Shown in pieces: positions 1 to 6,014 of a DNA stretch of 6,014 bases. Position 1 is the stretch's first letter; the number at the start of each line of letters is the position of its first letter. The position numbers and the translations under genes were made by a program. This DNA comes from an uncultured Clostridia bacterium. GTDB taxonomy: Bacteria; Bacillota; Clostridia; Christensenellales; Borkfalkiaceae. The notes below the pieces were generated by a model. It worked only from the letters and a program-made list of their open reading frames with translations. It did no database searches and had not been told where the DNA came from. The DNA lies in assembly GCA_947174175.1 (NCBI GenBank), contig CAMWHW010000068.1, positions 1-6,014 of the forward strand, written 5' to 3'.

Positions 1-300
1 TACGTCTTTATTCTGGGCGCGGCGGTAAAGGACTTCGAATACCCTTACTTCTTCCTTGACGTCAACGATATCGGCTACGGCGGCGTTATGATTTGGGTAG
101 TTATACTGCTTATAGTGTTCACGGGGCTTGGGTACCTTTTGTGGCTGTTCAACAGAGCCGAGAAGATAAACGGCAAAATCAGATTCGACTTTAAAAATAT
201 AAAGTGGCTGAAAATGCCCGAAACGAGTCAACCGCCGTCAATGGCACCCGCAGCGGAAGTTGCCGCAACGGACGACACGGACGACGGTCGGACCGAATAA
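1..300 (+). CDS. C-terminal part of a Pr6Pr-like (FAR-17a/AIG1-like) integral membrane protein, 5' end outside the window
   Basis: The reading frame is open from the first base and ends at TAA 298-300, so 99 residues of a longer protein are visible. An internal ATG at 88 has no convincing ribosome binding site, and the coding frame continues upstream of it, so it is not taken as the start. The visible part has a segment with YPYFFLDV followed by GYGGV (about residues 18-29), then one hydrophobic membrane segment (about 30-50, MIWVVILLIVFTGLGYLLWL), then a basic stretch and a Pro/Ala/Asp-rich hydrophilic tail. A YPYPFLD...GYG motif just before the last membrane helix is what I recall from bacterial Pr6Pr family proteins; that assignment rests on this one motif and its position. 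The biochemical role of these bacterial proteins is not established. It could instead belong to another multi-pass membrane family. It runs convergently into the flavin-reductase-like gene with 11 bp between the two stop codons. Confidence 0.6.
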   Translation, partial: YVFILGAAVKDFEYPYFFLDVNDIGYGGVMIWVVILLIVFTGLGYLLWLFNRAEKINGKIRFDFKNIKWLKMPETSQPPSMAPAAEVAATDDTDDGRTE

Positions 301-311
301 AACTTTATAAA

Positions 312-1223
312 TTATTTTTTCTTTTCCTTGCGGCGCTTATCGTTTATGATTTCAAGCGCCGCTTCGTCTATTAAAGATATCCCCTCTTCCTTTGCAATCT
401 GCACCATCTGGGTGAGCGCGGCTTTTAAGAATATGCGCGGAATTTTGGTAAGCTTTGCGCACGCGTCTTCGGTGAACTTGACTTCGGGGTCTATGCGCGA
501 CGCGGCGTAAATTACCGACTTGACGTCGCCCTCCTTTGCCTGAATTTTTTCGGGCACGGGCTTTACGAACTTGGAATACCAGAAATTCGTGCTGTCGCGG
601 TAGCCGTAGTCTACGGGCACGCGCGGAAAGCCCTTTGCGTTTACGCCGTTTATAATGGTGTCGTAATATTTGGGCTTCATTAAAATCTTATCTATTTTAA
701 GTATGAAATGCGCGCCGAACTTACTGGTTATACCGTTGAAATTTCTGTAAGGCGGCTCGTACCCTTCCAGGTTGCCCGCCTTATCTTTAAAAGCGTCCTC
801 CAACGAATCGTCCCATGTGCACTCGAACACCTGAAACGCCTCCTGCAAAATTTTGGGTCTGTCCGCGCCGAGAGTGCTTTCCTTTAAACTGAAAATGCAG
901 TTTTTCATCTTTTCCTCGGTAGTATCGCCGGGGAAGCCAAGGCGCACCGCCTCTTTAAAATACTTCCTTTCGTCGGTTATAAAGTTAAGCGACGCTTTTT
1001 TGGTACGCAATAAATTCTGCGCCGTATTGGAGCTGTTGCGGCATTCCAGTATCATTGCGTAATAATCTTTGCCCGCAATATAGTAGGGAAAACACAGCGA
1101 ATACGCGCCCAGATTGGTCTGACCGTTTTCCGACACGGTACCCACGAGTATGGTGGGCATAGGGAAAAATGCCGAAGTCTGGTAAAAATTGTCAACTATC
1201 CGTAAGTCCTTGAAATCTTCCAT
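312..1223 (-). CDS. Flavin reductase-like / FMN-binding split-barrel protein with C-terminal PCP_red-like segment
   Basis: This encodes 303 residues. The ATG at 1223 is chosen because AGGAGG lies 7 bp upstream and a consensus promoter overlaps the upstream extension; a longer frame from 1298 would put the promoter inside the coding region. Residues about 14-220 resemble flavin reductase-like (flavoredoxin type) domains: PMPTILVGTVSENGQTNLGA (21-40) matches the strand-turn-strand with the N-x-G/A flavin-contacting region, and ECRNSSNTAQNLLRTKKASLNF (60-81) matches the family's R-x-S-x-T-x-x-N-L signature that binds the FMN phosphate. Such proteins bind FMN and transfer electrons from NAD(P)H or a partner protein in the cytoplasm; the partner here is unknown. 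No signal peptide or membrane segment is seen. At 303 residues it is longer than the usual 190-200. The extra C-terminus (about 232-303) is helical, contains FTEDACAKLTKIP followed by AKEEGIS, and ends in a Lys/Arg-rich tail. It resembles PCP_red domains. Flavin-domain assignment is firm; the electron partner and the C-terminal domain name are not. Confidence 0.85.
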   Translation of the reverse strand: MEDFKDLRIVDNFYQTSAFFPMPTILVGTVSENGQTNLGAYSLCFPYYIAGKDYYAMILECRNSSNTAQNLLRTKKASLNFITDERKYFKEAVRLGFPGDTTEEKMKNCIFSLKESTLGADRPKILQEAFQVFECTWDDSLEDAFKDKAGNLEGYEPPYRNFNGITSKFGAHFILKIDKILMKPKYYDTIINGVNAKGFPRVPVDYGYRDSTNFWYSKFVKPVPEKIQAKEGDVKSVIYAASRIDPEVKFTEDACAKLTKIPRIFLKAALTQMVQIAKEEGISLIDEAALEIINDKRRKEKKK

Positions 1224-1230
1224 AATATTA

Positions 1231-1236
1231 CCTCCT
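1231..1236 (-). promoter_or_regulatory. Ribosome binding site that fixes the start at 1223
   Basis: AGGAGG (CCTCCT on the plus strand) lies 7 bp before ATG 1223-1221. This perfect Shine-Dalgarno match, together with the promoter just upstream, decides against the longer frame starting at 1298. Confidence 0.9.
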
Positions 1237-1241
1237 CTTAT

Positions 1242-1270
1242 ATTATAGTGCGCACGCGCCCGTATGTCAA
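1242..1270 (-). promoter_or_regulatory. Sigma-A-type promoter of the flavin-reductase-like gene
   Basis: Read on the minus strand, a perfect -35 box TTGACA (complement of 1265-1270) and a perfect -10 box TATAAT (complement of 1242-1247) are separated by exactly 17 bp (1248-1264). The spacer contains the 8-bp palindrome GTGCGCAC (1248-1255). The predicted transcription start is near 1235, which falls inside or beside the AGGAGG at 1231-1236, so the 5' leader would be only about 12 nt. Confidence 0.9.
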
Positions 1271-1278
1271 CGGTAAGC

Positions 1279-1296
1279 GCAAAACCGCCCTTTTGC
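1279..1296. promoter_or_regulatory. Operator-like dyad between the divergent promoters
   Basis: GCAAAA (1279-1284) and its exact reverse complement TTTTGC (1291-1296) flank a 6-bp spacer, giving an 18-bp dyad. It sits upstream of both -35 boxes: about 9 bp from the left promoter (1265-1270) and 25 bp from the right one (1321-1326). Length and position fit a dimeric helix-turn-helix regulator site, but no regulator gene is in the window and a 6-bp arm can arise by chance. Confidence 0.35.
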
Positions 1297-1320
1297 ACGC
1301 CCTATCACCCCTTAAAAAAA

Positions 1321-1350
1321 TTGACTTTACACGGCGGAATATTGTATAAT
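1321..1350 (+). promoter_or_regulatory. Sigma-A-type promoter of the M60 peptidase gene
   Basis: -35 TTGACT (1321-1326, one mismatch) and a perfect -10 TATAAT (1345-1350) are separated by 18 bp. An A-tract precedes the -35 box and a T-tract follows the -10 box. The predicted start of transcription is near 1357, leaving a leader of about 25 nt before the ATG at 1382. It is divergent from the promoter at 1242-1270, the two -35 boxes being 50 bp apart. Confidence 0.85.
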
Positions 1351-1368
1351 TTTTTTTGAATTAACGAG

Positions 1369-1373
1369 AGGAG
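1369..1373 (+). promoter_or_regulatory. Ribosome binding site of the M60 peptidase gene
   Basis: AGGAG within GAGAGGAGA lies 8 bp before ATG 1382. It matters because the first 200 codons are low complexity and could otherwise be doubted as coding; with a promoter and this site, the start at 1382 is well supported. Confidence 0.85.
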
Positions 1374-1381
1374 AATTTTCA

Positions 1382-4300
1382 ATGGCAGAAAAAGATTCCA
1401 AGCCGAAATCGACTTCGAAAACAACCACCCAACCCAAGCCTGCGGCTGCGGCTAAACCCGCTTCCGCAAAGCCCGCGGCTAAGCCCGCAACGGCAAAAGC
1501 GGCGACCCCCGCAAAGCCCGCGGCAAAACCTGCGGGGACGGCAGCGCCCAAAGCGGAGCCAAAGGCAGCGGCTAAAACTGAGACAGCTCCCAAGGCAAAA
1601 CCGGAGGCTAAGCCCGCCAAGACCGCAGCCCCCGCCAAGAGCGAGGCTAAGCCTGCAACTACCAAAGCTGCGGCAAAGAGCGAGCCCAAGCCCAAGGCGC
1701 AGAAAGCCGAAGCCAAACCCGAAGCTAAACCTGCGGCAAAACCCGCGGCTAAGCCCGTTGCGGAAAGCAAGGCTGCGCCTAAGGCTGAAACCAAGAAAAG
1801 CGAAACCGCCGCGGCGGTTGCCGCACCTAAGGGTGCGGCAAAGACCGCTCCCAGGGAACAGCCCGAAAAGGTTAAGCCCGCCGCAAGCGTAACCAACGAA
1901 AAGCAAAAGAGCAAGCCCGCAAAGGACAAGGCAACCAAAGCCAAGACCAAAGAGGGCGGCAAAAAGGGCGGCGCGGTTGCCTTAACCGCCAACAAGAAGC
2001 GCTTTATAGCAATTGCCGTAGTTGCGTTCGTTATGATACTTGCGCTGGTAATAGGCATTACGCTGGGCGTGCGTTCGTGTTCTAACAGACTGCCCGTATA
2101 CGGCGACACGGACTACTACAACGTCAATGCGCATTACACCACTACCACCGTCGGCTACTCGGCGCAGACCAATGGCAAGGTTGCGGCGAACAAGCCCGTT
2201 GCGGAAGTAAGAAACGAGAGCGCGGCGTTTGACAGCGACGCAATCAGCAGCGTTTTCGAGGGCAAAAACCGTTACCCCACTTACGGCTCGACTTTAAGGC
2301 ACGTAATAGGTGACGGTGACGCACAGGTTGCCGCAAGAAACGCGATAATAGCCGAATCGGGTTATCTGTGCGCATGGGGAACGGCAGGCGCAAACAACGG
2401 CGGCGCACAGTCCGCTGATAAGTATACGAAAATAGACAAGGACGGCTGGCTCTACCAGAAAAAGGACGGTGAGTGGATACACTCGCTTTTATGGAATCAA
2501 ACCGAATACACCGAAGCTAATTACAGACAGCTGTATAAACATACCGCCGCACAGGGTATGTATATGGAAGGTTACACCAAAAACGGCGTGACCTACGAAA
2601 TATCCGACAAAGCCGAGCGCGTTGTTAAATATGTGAATATGAAGCAACGCGGATACGGCTACGGCATTACGGGTTTGTACGCTCCCGCGGGCGAGGTCAT
2701 AAAAGTAGAACTCAGCGGCAAGGATATGAACGCGACGGGCGGCATAACCGTACATATCGGTCAGGCGCTTTACAACGGTCAGGCTAACAACATCTGGGCT
2801 TCCAAGAACCAGATGCAGCGCTTCCCCTACCTTCTGACTACTCTTCAACTGAACAAAGAAACCTGCGATTACGACGAGGCAACGGATACCTGGACGGGCT
2901 ATATCGGCTCGTTTATAGGCGGACCCATTTATATCCGCAGCAACGAACCCGACTTCACCGCAAAAATTTCGGGCGGCGTTGAATACCTCCACTTCATTCT
3001 GGGCTACACCACCGAGGAGGAGTTCAACAGATTAAAGAAGACCTCGCGCATACCCATGTTCGATCTGGAAGTCTGGGCCCGCGGCGTACTCTTCTCGGGA
3101 CCGAGATATTACGCAGAAGCATTTTCATACGAAGACCTTTACAAGGCGGCAGTTCTTTGGGATAAGGTTGCGTCGGTAACCACCACCAACGGCAGAAACA
3201 CCGGCATAGTATTCCTGTTCGACCCCTTCGTTGCGGCTGGCGCGGCGGTTGCCTTCCCCGGCAGAGACTCGGTCAACTGCCCCGCAGGCTGGATGCCGCA
3301 GGCGCTCAACTACGAAGGACTCGTAACTTCCGGTTCCTGGGGTAACTTCCACGAATACCACCACAACTTCCAGAATTACGGCGTATCCTCGGGCGCAAAC
3401 GGCGAGGTTACCAATAACGCGCTCAACCTCGTTTCGTACAGTCTGTTTACCAAAATATCATCCAAGCGCGGAATGAACAGCTACGGCTCGCAGGGACTGG
3501 GCGGCTGGAACAACTACACCTGCGCGCCCTGGGTTATACAGCGCGTAAACGCGGGACAGATTGAGTCCACCAACGGTCTTGCCATTTACGCAACTTTACT
3601 GCATAACTTCGGACAGGACGCGTTTATTAAAGCGAGAGGCACCACCGGAACCAACGCTTACCTGGACAAATGGGCGAATTTAACCCATCAGGATATGACC
3701 TATTTTGCAGGCGCGATAACGGCTTACGGCACGGGCGCTTATACCCCTTCCGACGCCGTCAAGAACGCCAACTATCCGCTCTTCGTTCCCGTCGCTTCGG
3801 TATACCAGACGGGCAGAAGCTATCTGTACGACGGCGAAAAGCGCGATATAAAGACAATGCAGCCCTACGTTATCCCCTACGGTAAGGAATTCACCGTAGA
3901 CCTGCGCGACTACACCGCGCCCGGCGGTCAGTACGCAAGCGGAAGCGTGGTTATAGGAAAAGGCTTTAAGTACAAAATAAAGGAAGTAACCCAGCCTTCA
4001 AACGGCAAGCTGGAAAAGACGGATACGGAAGGCGTTTATACCTATACTCCCGACAAAAAGAACAAAAGTCTGTTCTCAGGTCAGATAAGAGTGACGCTTG
4101 AAATTTACAACGCCGATGACGATTCGCGCATGTATAACGGACATGCGCTTGAAGACGTAGACCTCATTCTGGAATTCGAGCAGTCGCACGAAACCAACAA
4201 GATGACGCTTGAAAGAACGACCTACACCTACACCGCCGAAACTATGTACAAGGACGCGGTAGAAGCCTACGAAAAGGGCTTTAAGGGCTATGAAACGGTC

Positions 4301-5962
4301 GTCGAGCAGGACCAGTTCAACCCCACGCAGAACTGCAACACGGATATATGGTTCTATCCCGTTGCCGAAAAGCCTTCGCGCCCCGATGCTCCCGATAAAT
4401 ATTTCTTCCACGACAATAATATCGAGGTTATAGACGGCAAGCTTTACTTTGACGCGGACGGCAAATACCGCGTATATCTGCGCGGCAGAAACAACTGCGC
4501 GTTGTACTTCTCGCTTGACGGCAAGGATTACACTCTCGGCGCAAAGATTACCAAAGACACCCCCACCAACGGCGCTACGGCAAACTTCCGTACGAACGCA
4601 CCCGATACCTATTTCGATATAGAATTTATCGAAGGCAAGGTCAACGTTACCTTATTCGTAAACGGCGGCGCTGCCAAGGAGTTTACGCTTAAACTCAAAG
4701 AGGGCAAAAAGGAAATAGAAAACTGGCTGTTTATAAAGGAAGTACTCATCGTAGAGCCGAGCGCACGCAGCTTTATAGGCGTAGGAATGTCGCAGTGGAC
4801 GCAGGCGATGTTCACCATTCAGGAAGAGTATTACAAGAACGATAACAAGACGACGGTCGACAGTCAGGATGCCGAAGGCTACGCATATACCAAAACGACT
4901 TACAAGAATTACCTCGGCATTGCCGTTGCGTATACCAGGACCGATAAAAACGGAAAGACGGAATATTTCAAACAGAGCGGCGAAAAAATCACCTCGAAAG
5001 AATTTTCGGAAATGACCGAATCGAAGCTGATTGCTCCCACCTCCGCCAACTACGTTAACGCGTACAGAAGCACCTACGAGTTCAAAGCCGAGTTTACAAG
5101 CGAGTATTTCTATAAGAGAAATTATAGATACGACTATAAGGACAACGTTCACGTGCCTGACGATAGCGTATCCTTAACCAATACGAATTACGCCGCACCT
5201 CCCAAGAGTTGGGGTTGGGGCAACTTCCCTATCGAAAACCTGACCGACGGTAAAGCTAATACGTATATTCACACTAACTGGAAGGTTTCGGCAAACAAGC
5301 CCTTGGATATGACGTTTGACCTCGGCGAGGAAAGAAACATCAACAGAATTACTTTCTACTGCCGCAACAACAACGGCATGCTGGAAACACCAAAAGCGTT
5401 TACGGTTGAAGGCAGTCTGGACGGAACCACGTGGTTCAACGTTGCCGAGTTTACCAACGCTCCCAGAAACGGCAATCAGGTCAACGCCGATTTCAACGAA
5501 ACGACGTTGCGTTATTGCAGAATTAAAATCAGCGCGGCGCATCAGAATAACGGAGATTATTATATCGTACTCGGTCAGGTTACGTTTACGCATTCTACCG
5601 AAGTGCTGGGCGGAAAGCAGTATACGCCCGACGACGATATGTTTACCTACAAAGGCAAATGGAGCGGCATGCAAACGGCTTCCTCGTTCGGTCACGTTGC
5701 AATAGGCGCAAGCGGCGCAAAGATGACCTTTGAGTTTACGGGCACCAGAATTGCGCTCCTCTCCTCCAACGCGTACGGCAAGAGCTTTAAGGTGTATATC
5801 GACGGCAAAAAGGTCGACTCAGTTGCACTTAAAGAGGACACCTCCCCTTACGGAGTATCGTATATGAGCGGCAAGCTTGCGCAGGGCAAGCACAAGGTCG
5901 AGGTGAGATTGGCGGGCAAATCTACGATTGACTCGGTAGTAACCTTCGACGAAGGCGAGTAA
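1382..5962 (+). CDS. Membrane-anchored peptidase M60 (enhancin/mucinase-type) with Lys/Ala/Pro-rich tail and C-terminal glycan-binding modules
   Basis: The protein has 1526 residues. Residues 1-206 are Lys/Ala/Pro-rich with no aromatic residue. Residues about 207-230 are one membrane segment flanked by NKKR on the inner side, so a type II topology with the bulk outside is inferred. Residues about 423-790 match peptidase M60: the entry strand with TGLYAPAGEVIKVEL (430-444), then the zinc site H657-E658-Y-H-H661 and a third ligand candidate E675 in GEVTNNALNLVS, i.e. HExxH-x13-E, within the family's HExxH-x(8-24)-E. Known M60 enzymes are extracellular zinc proteases, several of which cleave O-glycosylated mucins. 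Residues about 826-935 look like an Ig/cadherin-type beta domain (GVYTYTPD), about 981-1125 may be PA14-like (YRVYLRG at 1029-1035), about 1262-1405 are an F5/8 type C (CBM32-like) module, and about 1410-1523 a further galactose-binding-like beta-sandwich. No LPxTG signal is present. Substrate is unknown; a host glycoprotein is the best guess. M60 and F5/8 C calls are firm; the other domains are tentative. Confidence 0.92.
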   Translation: MAEKDSKPKSTSKTTTQPKPAAAAKPASAKPAAKPATAKAATPAKPAAKPAGTAAPKAEPKAAAKTETAPKAKPEAKPAKTAAPAKSEAKPATTKAAAKSEPKPKAQKAEAKPEAKPAAKPAAKPVAESKAAPKAETKKSETAAAVAAPKGAAKTAPREQPEKVKPAASVTNEKQKSKPAKDKATKAKTKEGGKKGGAVALTANKKRFIAIAVVAFVMILALVIGITLGVRSCSNRLPVYGDTDYYNVNAHYTTTTVGYSAQTNGKVAANKPVAEVRNESAAFDSDAISSVFEGKNRYPTYGSTLRHVIGDGDAQVAARNAIIAESGYLCAWGTAGANNGGAQSADKYTKIDKDGWLYQKKDGEWIHSLLWNQTEYTEANYRQLYKHTAAQGMYMEGYTKNGVTYEISDKAERVVKYVNMKQRGYGYGITGLYAPAGEVIKVELSGKDMNATGGITVHIGQALYNGQANNIWASKNQMQRFPYLLTTLQLNKETCDYDEATDTWTGYIGSFIGGPIYIRSNEPDFTAKISGGVEYLHFILGYTTEEEFNRLKKTSRIPMFDLEVWARGVLFSGPRYYAEAFSYEDLYKAAVLWDKVASVTTTNGRNTGIVFLFDPFVAAGAAVAFPGRDSVNCPAGWMPQALNYEGLVTSGSWGNFHEYHHNFQNYGVSSGANGEVTNNALNLVSYSLFTKISSKRGMNSYGSQGLGGWNNYTCAPWVIQRVNAGQIESTNGLAIYATLLHNFGQDAFIKARGTTGTNAYLDKWANLTHQDMTYFAGAITAYGTGAYTPSDAVKNANYPLFVPVASVYQTGRSYLYDGEKRDIKTMQPYVIPYGKEFTVDLRDYTAPGGQYASGSVVIGKGFKYKIKEVTQPSNGKLEKTDTEGVYTYTPDKKNKSLFSGQIRVTLEIYNADDDSRMYNGHALEDVDLILEFEQSHETNKMTLERTTYTYTAETMYKDAVEAYEKGFKGYETVVEQDQFNPTQNCNTDIWFYPVAEKPSRPDAPDKYFFHDNNIEVIDGKLYFDADGKYRVYLRGRNNCALYFSLDGKDYTLGAKITKDTPTNGATANFRTNAPDTYFDIEFIEGKVNVTLFVNGGAAKEFTLKLKEGKKEIENWLFIKEVLIVEPSARSFIGVGMSQWTQAMFTIQEEYYKNDNKTTVDSQDAEGYAYTKTTYKNYLGIAVAYTRTDKNGKTEYFKQSGEKITSKEFSEMTESKLIAPTSANYVNAYRSTYEFKAEFTSEYFYKRNYRYDYKDNVHVPDDSVSLTNTNYAAPPKSWGWGNFPIENLTDGKANTYIHTNWKVSANKPLDMTFDLGEERNINRITFYCRNNNGMLETPKAFTVEGSLDGTTWFNVAEFTNAPRNGNQVNADFNETTLRYCRIKISAAHQNNGDYYIVLGQVTFTHSTEVLGGKQYTPDDDMFTYKGKWSGMQTASSFGHVAIGASGAKMTFEFTGTRIALLSSNAYGKSFKVYIDGKKVDSVALKEDTSPYGVSYMSGKLAQGKHKVEVRLAGKSTIDSVVTFDEGE
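1436..1954 (+). repeat. Degenerate Lys-Pro-Ala repeat tract inside the M60 peptidase gene
   Basis: This stretch encodes residues 19-191 and is built from variants of AKPAAKPA, for example at residues 29-36, 44-51 and 111-126. At DNA level the unit is recognisable but degenerate: the 19-bp segments 1469-1487 and 1739-1757 differ at one position. Alternating Ala codons (gca, gct, gcg, gcc) and Lys codons (aaa, aag) show that the protein composition is kept while the DNA has drifted. Because the tract lacks stop codons on the opposite strand, it creates long spurious minus-strand frames. Repeat number may vary between strains through slippage or recombination. Confidence 0.85.
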
Positions 5963-5978
5963 GATTAAATAACGATTA

Positions 5979-6010
5979 AAGGCGCAACGCGGAAAACCGC
6001 GTTGCGCCTT
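5979..6010 (+). terminator. Hairpin downstream of the M60 peptidase gene, probable terminator
   Basis: A perfect 12-bp GC-rich stem, GGCGCAACGCGG (5981-5992) and CCGCGTTGCGCC (5997-6008), closes an AAAA loop; two flanking A-T pairs extend it to 14 bp. It starts 18 bp after the stop codon at 5960-5962. Only TT follows the stem before ATGC and the window end, so the U-tract of a classical intrinsic terminator is weak or missing. Position supports a terminator; the weak T-run leaves open an mRNA 3'-end stabilising hairpin. Confidence 0.6.
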
Positions 6011-6014
6011 ATGC

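Noticed and set aside
280..325. Bidirectional terminator between the convergent genes at 300 and 312
   Set aside because: The T-rich run at 312-325 is suggestive on the plus strand, but the only nearby inverted repeat (CGGTC-G-GACCG, about 285-295) has a 1-nt loop and is separated from the T-run, so I do not call it.
1224..1298. A 25-residue N-terminal extension of the flavin-reductase-like protein
   Set aside because: The extension would contain the -35 and -10 boxes and lacks its own ribosome binding site; the ATG at 1223 has AGGAGG at ideal spacing.
1379..1906. A second minus-strand frame rich in Gly, Arg, Cys and Phe
   Set aside because: It is another shadow of the same low-complexity tract, with no ribosome binding site and no recognisable protein features.
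2039..2092. Lipoprotein signal ending at Cys233 after the membrane segment
   Set aside because: The residues before the Cys are Val-Arg-Ser, which do not fit a lipobox (Leu-Ala/Ser-Gly/Ala-Cys), so the segment is read as an uncleaved membrane anchor.
1327..2109. A 260-residue minus-strand open frame opposite the start of the M60 peptidase gene
   Set aside because: It is the antisense of the Lys/Ala/Pro codons, giving a spurious Ala/Leu/Gly/Phe-rich product. The plus strand has a promoter, a ribosome binding site and an intact downstream protein in frame.
5316..5705. A 129-residue plus-strand frame inside the F5/8 C region, and similar internal frames elsewhere
   Set aside because: They lie inside well-supported domains of the M60 protein in another frame and show no start signals or family features.
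5840..5962. Sortase-type cell wall anchor at the C-terminus of the M60 protein
   Set aside because: There is no LPxTG-like motif, hydrophobic segment or basic tail; the protein ends in TFDEGE.

Overview
The window looks like a piece of a chromosome (or metagenomic contig) from a Gram-positive-type Firmicute, most plausibly an uncultured gut or host-associated Clostridia-like bacterium. The reasons are textbook sigma-A promoters (TTGACA/TATAAT), strong AGGAGG-type ribosome binding sites, and a very large membrane-anchored M60 (enhancin/mucinase-type) metallopeptidase with lectin-like modules. The taxonomic placement is inference; nothing in the window fixes a species.

Layout. Positions 1-300 (+) hold the 3' end of a membrane protein gene that resembles the C-terminus of Pr6Pr (FAR-17a/AIG1-like) proteins. 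It converges, with an 11-bp gap, on a minus-strand gene at 312-1223, a 303-residue flavin-reductase/FMN-binding split-barrel protein with an extra C-terminal helical segment that resembles a PCP_red domain. Positions 1224-1381 are a compact divergent promoter region. It has one near-perfect promoter for the flavin protein, one for the gene to the right, and an operator-like dyad GCAAAA-N6-TTTTGC between them. Positions 1382-5962 (+) encode one 1526-residue protein. A perfect 12-bp hairpin (14 bp counting flanking A-T pairs) follows at the right edge.

The main object is the 1526-residue protein. In order it carries a roughly 200-residue Lys/Ala/Pro-rich tail with no aromatic residues, a single membrane segment (about 207-230), an extracellular linker, a peptidase M60 catalytic domain with HEYHH plus a downstream Glu, an Ig/cadherin-like beta domain, a PA14-like region (tentative), an F5/8 type C (CBM32-like) domain, and a last galactose-binding-like beta-sandwich. 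The arrangement implies a type II membrane protein with its protease and glycan-binding arms outside the cell and a histone-H1-like tail in the cytoplasm. The natural substrate is probably a glycosylated protein such as mucin.

The three genes show no obvious shared pathway. The divergent promoters could be co-regulated through the shared dyad, but that is not shown by the sequence. No RNA gene, mobile element, CRISPR array or multi-gene novel system is visible. The most unusual element is the basic low-complexity tail on the peptidase.
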